Part shown: positions 10,036 to 19,429 of the stretch, one piece after another | Numbering within the stretch: position 1 is the stretch's first letter | Layout: the number at the start of each line of letters is the position of its first letter | Made by a program: the position numbers and the translations under genes | Assembly: GCA_011947345.1 (NCBI GenBank) | Contig: JAAVTG010001011.1 | Coordinates: 1 to 20,378, forward strand | Reading direction: 5' to 3' | Origin: Phytophthora quininea | Lineage: Eukaryota; Oomycota; Peronosporomycetes; Peronosporales; Peronosporaceae | Length of the DNA: 20,378 nucleotides | Notes under the pieces: generated by a model | Told to the model about the DNA's origin: nothing | Seen by the model: only the letters and a program-made list of their open reading frames with translations | The model's database searches: none

Positions 10036-12936
10036 TTATAATGCCTCGTCCATTTTCTTGTAGTTTGTAGCCGCTGGGGAGCTGAGCTCGGAGATATTGA
10101 CGCCGACGTACTGCCCGTTGCCAGTTGTTGTCTCGGTTGTGGCATTGCTGGACCGCTTGTAGTGAGCCTGCCACTCCGCTGGTAAGTGTGCCTGGTAGTT
10201 TTGACCGATGCTGCCTGCTCGTGTCGTGCCGCAAGTTCCAAATCTCCGAGCGATGCGGAAGCAAAGGAAGATTGCAGCGCCTAGGAAGCGTACAACGTTG
10301 AAGACCGCCACGACATACGCGAGGAACTTGAGGTAGCACGAGCTCGACACGAAGTACGTCATACAGTAGACCCAAATGGCATTCGTCACCAACCAGAACA
10401 GCAGCAATGACGAGCGGAAGGCACGGAAGCTGTTGTCGACGTCCTCTTTCTCTGTGGCAGCTCGCTGCTTTTCAGCTTCGATGCGCTTTTGCTGCGCGAC
10501 AATCTCCTTGAGATTTCCATTTCCTTGGGCCGCTTTAACTCCACTGTGTCCTGGGGATTCTAATCCTTTCGTACCCCAGCTCAGATCGTGTAAGTTGCTG
10601 TAGGCGTAAATGCCAAGGATATTCTGTAGGCAAGAAAACAAGTCAAAAGTGTTGTAGATCGCAAATTGGGGGTCGTACCACAAAAGTTGGCAGCATGAAA
10701 TAGTACTGGAGCGTGCTGAGCAACACCGAGAACTCGCCATGGATGAAAGCTGATGCGAAGATCAGTCCGGTAGCCGTGAGAACACCGCCAACTAGTTCAA
10801 AGTTGGAGACGCTGCATGTAGCGAGGTCATCCCTCGGATCAGCGACGCTGACATTCGCAACCAACCCGTAGATTGAGACGATGGACACCACGAGCATAAC
10901 GAGTCCCATGAACACGTAACTGAATGAGTAAAAGGCAGCCGTGCGCTGCTCGGGTCGATTTCCCAGCGCAAACACCACGATGCCGCCCACGATAGCCAGG
11001 TAGATACCCAGCACAATGGCGAGCAACGCCGGGTAGTTGTTATACAGCGTCAAGGTGAGTACGTAATAAAACGTGAGAAACAGGTTGCTGAGCAGGAACC
11101 AACTGAGGAGGTTCTGCACGCCCAAGTACACGAACTGCAGCGTAAGTACAATCTTTCGCGGCAAACTGTGGCCACTCTCTTTCCAGACACGAGCAAAGTT
11201 GCTGATCGCGAACAGCCCTGCAAAGAAGCTGCCATTGAGCCATCTGCGTCGTTGCTTGATCAAATCCACCAGAGTTTCGGGGACATCAGTGCGGGCAATT
11301 GCATCTTTCACATAGTGCATGGTCCAACTACAACCGCGCCGCGCGAGCAGCTCAAAACACAAGATGCGGTCTTCTGCCAGGTACATATTGCCTTTGAACG
11401 GTCCAAGGTCGCGCGTCGAGGAAGTGAGGCTCTTGAAATAATCGGGCAGCGGACACACACCTTTCTCAGCCCTGATAGCTTCATACCGGTATGCCGAAAA
11501 CGCGCCGGGCAAGACACTTATGAAGCCCAGCACAGACTCGAGTGATTTGTCCATGATGTTGGAGATTTTGTACTCGAAATGCTGCGCCGCGACGACAGGG
11601 TTGAAGTAGTTGGGGTGATCCACAGCAATCTCGCCTGCCACCACCGATTTGAGGATTACGATCCATACTACGAATGAGCTTGAAAATGGAGCTCGGCCCA
11701 GGTATTGTTCCGACATCCACCAGCACCGTGTACGTTGGCAAAATCTGCTCTGAAAATGCGTTGAAGAACCACAAGTGCGAATTCAGCTTGCCAGCGTTGC
11801 TTTCCTTGAGTGCATAGATCAGCTGGATCGGCGGGTAAAAGGACTCGAAATTGTCGTCGCGAACTAACTGCACCGTGGCTTCGAACAAGTGCAATTGCAC
11901 ATCCACGCCAGCACTCGTGACCGTCATGATCTCCTCATCGAAAGCTCCAACGCCCGTCAAGAAATTCAGACACGACGCACTCGCCTTAACGCGGCCATCA
12001 GACACCACAGCGACGGCCACACTTTCCCACGCTCTGTCGCCCCACTTCTCCGACATGAACTCCAAGTTCTTGGCGATACCTGTCAGCGTTCCTTGTAGCT
12101 CACTGCCTTCTTCGTTGTACATGGTGATGGTGATAAACACCCGAATCTTCTTGCCTGCTTCCTCCACTCTGAGCCTATACCCGTCGTCTGTAAATCGCAC
12201 GGGGTCTCTACTCGCCACTGCAGTGTACCTCATGTGGGTAAACTCCGTCGCCTGGTTGAGTGCAGGCTTCCTGCCTTGCCAGGCCTCCTGCACTCTTGGC
12301 ACCTGCGTCCGCTGGATCTGCAGCTCTGGCGGAAGCAGCTTCTTGCGCGCTCTCCTGCACCGAGTAGTACCATTGGTCCAGCTCCTCTGCTCTCTTCATA
12401 ATCTCGTTGGCCTTCTCTCGAATGCCCTGCTTCAGCAGCGGGTCCGGCTCGTTGCGGCCGACTTTGATGAGCACGTCTCCTGCGTCCGTGTAGAGCTGAA
12501 TGGCTTGCAGTGGCTTGCCATTGCGTTCGGCCTCTGCGGCCAACTGGATGAGCCGGGCTGCTTCGTAGGTCTCGTCCACGGGCGGATTCAGTCCTGGCTG
12601 TCGGTACGAGAGTTGTGTCTCCAGAGGCTGCTCGGGCTGCTGGTCGTCCACGTACGAGTGGCTGGTGGGTCTCGTATCTCTCCAGAGAGATGCGTCGTCT
12701 GGGGTGAGGGGTCCCGAGGACAGTGCAGCGTCGTATTCCTCCATGCTGCTGCTGGTGTATCCCCCTGCGTCTTGCTCCAGCATGGATTGCAGCTCCTCCA
12801 GCTCTCCGGGCTGGAACGTGTCGCCCCAGTCGCGAACCGGCTCGACTCAAGGCTGCGAAGGCGCTGGGGCCGATCGCGAGGACCGCAGAGTCTGCAGGCG
12901 AGCCGCCAGGTTGTCGCCACTGCGTCCGTCGCTCAT
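10036..12936 (-). CDS. CHS: Chitin synthase (family 2 glycosyltransferase) with N-terminal MIT domain
   Basis: The enzyme polymerises UDP-GlcNAc into chitin at the plasma membrane. Starting at ATG 12936, the frame gives about 949 residues after allowing for breaks. An MIT domain (trafficking, microtubule-interacting) lies at about residues 124-190, a feature known in oomycete chitin synthases. The catalytic core shows [45 protein letters not shown] and QRRRW, then several transmembrane helices and the C-terminal SWGTKG. One intron fits exactly at 10678-10624 (55 nt, GTACGA to CTACAG). Three oddities stand out: an in-frame TGA at codon 30 (12849-12847), a frame break near 12350 in a GCGCGC stretch, and one near 11640 inside the IGG..GEI motif. 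The two frame breaks fit loss of two bases in a dinucleotide repeat. If the TGA is real, translation could begin at Met52 (12783), keeping the MIT domain. Motifs are complete, so a functional gene with sequence errors is my preferred reading. Confidence 0.88.
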
Positions 12937-13298
12937 GGCGCAGGAGCGGCTTGCACTGAAGACCTGCGCTCGGTCTGGGCAATTGAATTGAAGACTGACG
13001 GGGCAATAATCACAGAGACAAGTGATGATAGAGAAGTGGCGCGACGTGAGCCTTGCTGCTGGTGGACATGTGGATTCTAGGTCTCGTTGCCGCTTGTATT
13101 GCTGCTCGCAACGATCTTTCCAAGGGCTCTTAACCTTTTGTGCTGGTGTTCGTCGCCGACAGCCATCGATCTGGTAGAAGTGGATGCAAATCCAAGACGG
13201 AAGTCAAAGTCGCGGGCTGAAATTCACTGGTCGCGGAACGAGTTGCCGTTGGACATAGCATCCCAATTCTACGATTTCCTTCACTGCACTTAGGCCAG
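12937..13298. other. Intergenic, chitin synthase upstream region and OYE copy 1 downstream region
   Basis: No coding sequence is supported in these 362 bp. A 68-codon plus-strand frame at 13087-13293 has no recognisable motif. The right part should hold the 3' end of the first flavin reductase gene and the left part the chitin synthase promoter; no clear initiator was seen. Confidence 0.5.
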
Positions 13299-14444
13299 TT
13301 ACAGTGCCGACTGCTGCAACTTGAGCGTCGGGTAATCCGTGTAGCCCGCCGAGTACGGCCTGTTGGCGGGCATGTAGAACGTCTTGCGGTCCCATTCGTT
13401 CCAGGGCGCGTCCGCCTCGAGTCGATGCACCAGGTCCGGGTTCGAGATGAACGGCCGGCCGTACGCGACGCAGTCTGCTGCGCCGCTCTGCGTGACCTCA
13501 ACGCTCTTGGCGCGGTCGAACCCGGACGACGTCATGAGTACACCGTCGTACAGCGGGCGGCAGAACAGTGTGGTGCCGCTCTCAGGTACCCGTGGCCCTC
13601 GGAAGTGGAAACCGCGGGGCTCGATAATGTGCAGGTAGGCGAGCTGCAGCGCGTTCAGCTTCTTGATGACGTACCCGTAGGTCTCTTCGGGCGTCGAGTC
13701 CGAGCATGCAAATGTGACGCCGAATGGTGACAACCGAATGGCCACTTGACTCGAATCCAAGCTCGAGAGCACCGCATCGAGGGCCTCAAACATCAGTCGC
13801 GCGCGGTTCTCGATGCTGCCGCCGTACTTGTCCCTGCGGTGGTTGACGCTATCACACAAGAACTGCTCGAGCAAATATCCGTTGGCCCCGTGCAGCTCGA
13901 CGCCGTCGAAGCCCGCAGCGATAGCGTTCTCAGCCGCGTGCTTGTAGTCGGCGACGATGCCGGGGATCTCGTCGATCTCCAGGGCTCGCGGTGACATACT
14001 TTCGCCTTCCTTCTCGAGTGACGGCACTCGTCCGGATGTCGCCCAACCCGATCGCCGACGAGGACACTGGGAGCGCTCCATTGGGCTGGTTCAACGGGTG
14101 GGCCACTCGCCCCGTGTGCCACAGCTGCACGAACATTTTGCCGCCTTTGGCGTGCACTGCACGCGTGACCTTCTTCCAGCCTCCGATCTGCTCGGCAGTG
14201 AAGATTCCGGGGCGCCAAAGTACCCGCGGGCGGTGGGGCTGATGTTAGTGGCCTCTGCGATCAGGAGGCCTCCCGGGGTGGCGCGCTGCGCGTAGTACTC
14301 GGCCACGAGGTCGGTGGGGACGCCCGAGTCTCCCGTGCGAAGGCGAGTGAGTGGCGCCATGACGATGCGGTGCTGCAGTTGCACGGGCTTCGGCGTTCCG
14401 CCTAAAGCCAGCGGGGTGAAGAGCTTGGGAGTGGTGGAAGTCAT
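13299..14444 (-). CDS. Old Yellow Enzyme / 12-oxophytodienoate reductase-like FMN oxidoreductase, copy 1
   Basis: OYE enzymes use FMN and NADPH to reduce the C=C bond of enones such as oxylipins. The single-exon gene gives about 382 residues. Motifs in order: MAPLTRLRT, GVPTDLVAEYY, GGLLIAEATNIS, QLWHTGRVAHP, VELHGANGYLLEQF and KYGGSIENRARL. The substrate-binding His/Asn pair and the proton-donor Tyr of HGANGY are present (His codon 13892-13890). The ATG at 14444 is chosen over 14480 because it matches the start of copy 2 and a shared AGCTGCAGC-like leader. Two frame breaks lie inside conserved sequence: at the CCCC run 14209-14212 (minus strand), closed by one added C, and at about 13990, closed by two added C's to give YVTPRALEID. 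The substrate is unknown. A second copy lies 292 bp upstream on the same strand. Confidence 0.85.
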
Positions 14445-14538
14445 TGCTGCAAGCTGCAAATTGCCGTTGACGAAACACATCGCACGAAACAGCAGATGTA
14501 GCCATTCTGATGTCAGACTCAGATTTCCTCAGACGCCA

Positions 14539-14572
14539 ACATTTAACCCATTGGGCCACGAGGGTTAAATGT
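14539..14572. repeat. Perfect 11-bp inverted repeat with 12-nt loop between the OYE copies
   Basis: ACATTTAACCC (14539-14549) is followed by a 12-nt spacer and its exact reverse complement GGGTTAAATGT (14562-14572). It sits about 95 bp upstream of the start of OYE copy 1 and about 165 bp past the end of copy 2. It could be an operator-like protein site, a hairpin in a transcript or the trace of a small element; nothing decides between these. Confidence 0.7.
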
Positions 14573-14736
14573 ACCAACTACGACTATTGCGATGGACAAG
14601 AACTCCGTGCTCGTCATCAGGGAGGGAGGTGGATGGAGACCAACGAGCGAAACCTGACACACTCGTAATTCGGACCATTTGCTAGCACAACTGCTTACTG
14701 CATTCCTCACCAGTAGCACCGATCCATCCCAACAAT

Positions 14737-15878
14737 CTACGGCTTGACCTCCAGCGCTGGGTAGTCCGTGTACCCCGCTGTCAACGGCACACCCGGGGCC
14801 GGATAGAACGTGTTGCGATCCCATTCATTCCACGGAGCGTCGACCTCAAGGCGGTGCACCAAGTCGGGGCTCGAGATGAAGGGGCGACCGTAGGCGACGC
14901 AGTCTGCGAGCCCCTTCTCGATCACGTCGACGCCTTCCGCGCGATCAAACCCGGACGAGGTCATCAGGACACCGTCATACAAAGGACGGCTGAAGCGAGT
15001 CACGCCGTCCTTCGGCGCGAGCTTGTGCACGCCGCCCAGACCGTGGAGGCCACGTGGCTCCACAATATGCAGGTAGGCCAAGTTCAGCGGACTAACCTTC
15101 TTAATAAGGTAGCTGTAGGTCTCCGCCGGGGTCGAGTCTTCGCAGCCATACGTCGTGCTGAACGGGGACACACGAATGGCGACCTGACTCGAGTCGAGGC
15201 TGGACAAGACAGCGTCCAGTGCTTCCAACGTCAGTCGCGCGCGGTTCTCGATGCTGCCGCCATATTTGTCGGTGCGTTTGTTGACACCGTCGCACAAGAA
15301 CTGCTCCAGCAGGTATCCGTTGGCGCCGAGCAGCTCGACGCCGTCGAACCCGGCTTCGATGGCCCTCTCGGCAGCGCGCTTGTAGTCTTGGACGATGCCG
15401 GGGATCTCGTCGATCTCCAGGGCTCGCGGGACGAGGTACGATTGTCTGCCCTCTGGTGTCACGGCCGAATTGGCCACACCTTCAAAGGGAGTCGCAGACG
15501 CACACACCGGCAGACTCGTCTTGTCCGGCTGGTTCAAAGGATGGCCCACGCGGCCAGCATGCCACAATTGCACAAAGATCTTGCCATCCTTGTCGTGGAC
15601 CGCGCGGGTGACCTTCTTCCAGCCCTCGATCTGCTCGTCCGTGAAGAGTCCGGGGATCCGAAGTACCCGCGAGCAGTGGCGCTGATGTTGGCGGCTTCTG
15701 CGATAATGAGACCGCCGGAAGTTGTACGTTGCGAATAGTACTCGGCGACGAGATCAGTGGGGACACCCGCATCTCCGGTACGCAGTCGAGTGAGTGGCGC
15801 CATGACGACCCGATGCTGGAGCTGAACAGGATTCTTGCCGCCGAGTGTGAGCGGCGAGAAGAGCTTGGTGGAGGCCAT
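14737..15878 (-). CDS. Old Yellow Enzyme / 12-oxophytodienoate reductase-like FMN oxidoreductase, copy 2 with altered active site
   Basis: A tandem paralogue of copy 1, single exon, about 380 residues, starting at MASTKLFSPLTLGG (15878). It keeps MAPLTRLRT, GVPTDLVAEYY, LWHAGRVGHP, SYLVPRALEIDEIPGI, GANGYLLEQF and KYGGSIENRARL. The His of the HGANGY motif is Leu here (codon CTC at 15330-15328 against CAC in copy 1), so one of the two residues that hold the substrate carbonyl is gone while Asn and Tyr remain. The frame breaks once, at the CCCC run 15652-15655 (minus strand), the same place as in copy 1; one added C restores GSPGLFTDEQIEGW. It probably still binds FMN; substrate range or activity is likely changed. 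Confidence 0.83.
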
Positions 15879-16442
15879 GGTAGCTGCAGCTTGTAAGCGC
15901 TTGGAATGTTTTGCGAAGTGACATTAAGTTGGTTGAGACTAGCTCCTTTCCTACAGAGGCTTCATTGTGGGCAACGCCTCCGTCGTCTCAATTAATAGAC
16001 CAGTCGTAGCGCTTGATGATCAAATGCCTCTGAAGATGCTGCCTGTTGATGCGGCTCCACTTGATTTTGAAGCAAGTTAACGTAAGTGGCATGTTGGCGC
16101 GGCGGCAGCTTGCCATCTACGAGCGTTGTCTTCAACCTTACTCATCACTGCACCACACTACAGTAGCGAACGACGTGTCTGGAGCGTGTCAACTTGGGGA
16201 ATGAGCGAGAGGTGTCCGACTCGGTGATGATGGGAGGTCTCGATACGCGGTCAGGCGAGGCTGCACAGTCCGAGAGTGCTCCGCGAGGCGACAGCAAATT
16301 GAGACCGAAAGCAAGTGAAGGATCGATGAGCTACTGCAATGTTAATGGACATGCAGCGGAAAGAGTGGCAGCAGCAGAACCGCCAACTTCTCACAACCTT
16401 GCAGCCGTGCCTCCGCCCAAGCCACAAGACTCTACTCAACAT
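15879..16442. other. Intergenic, OYE copy 2 promoter side and START-FYVE downstream side
   Basis: These 564 bp hold no gene I can support. A plus-strand frame from 16194 runs on into the opposite strand of the START-FYVE gene and has no family motif of its own. The right-hand part should be the 3' untranslated region of the START-FYVE gene and the left-hand part the promoter of OYE copy 2. Confidence 0.5.
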
Positions 16443-18591
16443 CTATCTGGACGGGTTTTCGTGAATGTTGGAGTTGTACTTGGCCATCAGATACGTCGCC
16501 TCGGCGGCCATGTTGATCTGCATAAGTCGCTCCATCAGGTTCTCCTGTTCGCTGGAACCGTTCGAAGAAGTCGTCGCACTTGCAGAGCCGGCGCCAGAGC
16601 CCACCGCTCCACCGGCGGCGTCGTTCGACCGGAACGAGTTAATGTACTTAAGCTTGTCGTGTTCGAACACGTCGACGGGTTCCGGCTCGGGCGTCGACGT
16701 GCTGTCGGAACTGGAATCCCTGTTGATCTCGATCACGCCATCTGCGTCTGCGTCGTAGATGTTGATGGGCTTTCGTCGCCTGTTGCTGCCTGCTGGTCCT
16801 GTGGTTACCAGTTCCTCTTCGTCGGAGGAGTCCTCACTCAGCTCGCTGCTGTCGCTAATGTATCCGTGGCCGCGATACGTCTCATTTCCTTCGACGTCGT
16901 ACGTGCTGTCGATCGATTGATTGGGGATGTATCTGCTGGTGGAGCACGGAACTGGGCGGTGCTGATGGCCCGCGTGGCCCGTTTGTGGCAGCGGTGGTGG
17001 AGGGTTCCGACTCGAGTCACTAGCCGTGCGCAAGATTCGTGGGGCAGCAGCAGCTCGGTTTTCCACTGAGCGCCCCGATGGTCGACCTGATGGCTGTAAG
17101 CTTTGCACTCGACGGAGGTCGTTCGGGTTGGTGATGCTGCCAAACCCCGACGAATTGAGCGACGCGGTGCTGTAAAGAGACATCGACGGGTCCGACGAGA
17201 CCGTCGCGCGCCCGCTGTTGCGGCTGCTAGTGCTGCTGCGAGGACTTGATGGCCGCACCCCTCGATCTCTGTAGTAGTTTGTCGGTGGCAAGGTGGACGA
17301 TCCAACCTTGTCGTACGATGGCACTCGCGGACGCTGCGATGGAGTAGGGTCTGACGACGACGACATCATGGAGAGACCTGGTCGCCCAGCAGAAGGAGCT
17401 CGAGCGTAGCGTGGCGAGCCCGATCGGTTTGACCCCGATCGCCCCGAGGAATCCTCCGAGTGGAAGCTTACGCGTGCAGCAGACCGCCCGTAGAGTTTCT
17501 CCTTGGCGTCGTTCAAGCACGGTTTGCAAAGAAATAGCTGCACGGGAAGTTGCCCGTGTTGCGGGACGGATAGATCCGCTTGGTCATGCGGCATCGGTCG
17601 CAGACGTTCTTGCCGCAGATCTTGCAGTTCTGGTTGGACTTGAGCATCTTGAGCTTGGAGTCGCAGATATCGCACGTCTTGCTCCTGTTCCGACACAAGC
17701 AATATTGTCATCACCACAACCACAAACAACTCAACGAAAAGCCACCACAAAACGTACTGCGCGCTGGTGATGAACATCTCCTTGCCACTGACGAGTTTCG
17801 ACAGTCGCTTCGCCTTAGCGCACTCCAAGGCGCTGGCCACTCCGAGCCAGAGCTCCATCATAATACTATCGGAGCCCCAGCTGCGCGACTTGCCCCCACC
17901 GTGTGCTGCCCCTTCATGTACACGCCCACGCGATTGTCCGGCAGTGATCGGAAGATGTAGCACACCGCTGCAGTCGATCTTGTGAGCCCCTGCTGTTCGA
18001 ACGGCGGGCACTCGTCCACCCGCACCGACTGCATGACGAGGTATCCGACTTCATCCCCGTTGGCATCGCTGGTGCGCCCGAGCTCTTCGTGCCAACACAG
18101 GTCTCTCTTGTGCACCAACGCTGGGGGCTGGCCATCCACTTGAGCCCTGAAAACTGGTAGCTGAAGCCCGTGTCGTCCTCGCTGTACGGGTCCTCCTCGA
18201 TCACGTGCAGCACTGCTGCGTCTAGATAGTCACCGTGCATGATGGAGCGCTGGGTCTTGAGCGCGTTGTTGGTGGTGGCGTAGAGTCCCAGTAGAGCGTC
18301 CTCCAACGTCCCGGTCATCTGCCCCAGCACGTTCACCTTGACGGCGTTGCCTTTCACGAAGCCCCGCTCGCGGTAGACCTGCAAGCCGTTGCGGTCTCCG
18401 ATGAGCTTCCACTGGTCAGGGTTTTGGCTCGGGTGGAAGCGCGTCACGGGTGACTCGGCCTCGAGCGTCTGCTGCAGCAACCGCGTGGCCGTGTGGTGGA
18501 AGTCGTCGGCCAGTTGGGCAGATAGCGCCATCTCCGGGAAGAAATCATCGGGGAACGGCAGCCGCACCTCCTTCAGCACGCGGCCCAGCAT
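16443..18591 (-). CDS. START domain plus FYVE-type zinc finger protein with long disordered tail
   Basis: Two exons (18591-17758 and 17684-16443, intron 73 nt, GTACGT to GAACAG) give about 692 residues. The START lipid-binding domain lies at about residues 45-265 (WKLIGDRNGLQVYRERG near its beginning, SIMMELWLGVASALECAKAK at its end). A FYVE-type finger follows with four CxxC pairs (CDIC, CKIC, CDRC, CKPC). The classic RHHCR-type sequence that binds PI3P is replaced by NQNCKICG. The C-terminal half is Ser/Arg/Pro-rich with an acidic patch (SSDEEEL) and looks disordered. START-FYVE fusions are an expanded oomycete family, thought to act in membrane lipid traffic. The frame breaks at runs 18123-18127, 17893-17897 and 17544-17546; adding one base to each restores the START and FYVE sequences and makes the total length divisible by three. 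The ATG is in a GCCACCATG context. Confidence 0.87.
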
Positions 18592-19429
18592 GGTGGCGGC
18601 AGCGGTGGCGACAGGAAGCTAATCGGAGACTGACGCATGGACCAGAGACCGCTGGCGCCGCACTTCTGCCACCTGGCGTGGGATGCCGATCAAGTCTCTA
18701 CAGATGCAGGGAGCAAGCGACGTGCTGGCGTATGGAGACCTTGCACGGACGCACGTGATGGTCGAGGATTATCACGCGGGGCCGAGCTTCATCCGCTTTT
18801 CGGACGTTGCAAATCGACGCGGAGCTGGTCGACTTCACTGCACCATGTTGCCAACACCTGCAAAGCGCCGCTGCCATAGCCATCTCGGCTTTCTTTCGGT
18901 GGAGGCCACCCCCAGTGACTGTAATGGCCCCTTGCAAGAAACACAGCATCGTCCGGTAATGGCTGGCGCGTTTTTCAACAGATAGGCGCGGGGCTAAATC
19001 ACACATTGCGGCGACGCAGACAAAGGTGCTCGTCGATGCTATTCAGCAAACGGAAGTGCTAGCACGACAGCTTCGCGTCGCAGCTTGGTGGGATCGTGCA
19101 GAAGACCTGGCAGAAGTAAGCACGCAGCAGCTTGCCGGCAAGCAGCACGGTCGTGTATCTGAGCCCGTGAGCGACGAAATCCACGGGATCACCAGAAGGC
19201 TGTTGCAGTCTTGGTGAGCCTGTCCATTCCGGATTAAGTGACTGACGACCAGCTGCTGCCTCGAGACAACTCGTCACGCCGGACTCGAACGCTGCTGCTG
19301 CTGTCTCGATTGCGGTGCTGCTGGGCAAGCGCTAGCCTTCATGGAGCCCAGCGGTACCAATCGACGGGCACGAGCAAATCGCGCGGCATACGTCAGCCTT
19401 GAAGCTGCGGACACAACGAGAACAGCCCG
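18592..19429. other. Intergenic region between divergent START-FYVE and carrier genes
   Basis: No gene is supported in these 838 bp. Short frames on both strands (for example plus 18637-18985 and minus 19059-19328) carry no recognisable domain, and none has neighbouring frames that join into a longer product. The region should hold the promoters of both flanking genes. Confidence 0.5.

Noticed and set aside
11851..13080. Long 409-codon open frame on the plus strand
   Set aside because: It lies opposite the chitin synthase and MIT domain coding sequence and has no family motif; the minus strand carries all conserved motifs.
13087..13293. 68-codon plus-strand frame between chitin synthase and OYE copy 1
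   Set aside because: A hydrophobic start could suggest a small secreted protein, but there is no cleavage site or other support, and the length is ordinary for chance.
14854..15738. 294-codon plus-strand frame
   Set aside because: It is the complement of OYE copy 2; the protein has no recognisable domain, while the minus strand is clearly an OYE enzyme.
16194..17069. 291-codon plus-strand frame
   Set aside because: Most of it overlaps the START-FYVE tail on the other strand, with low-complexity content and no motif.
18637..19328. Small open frames between the START-FYVE and carrier genes
   Set aside because: They show no domain, no splice-compatible extension and arginine/serine-rich shadow-like composition on both strands.
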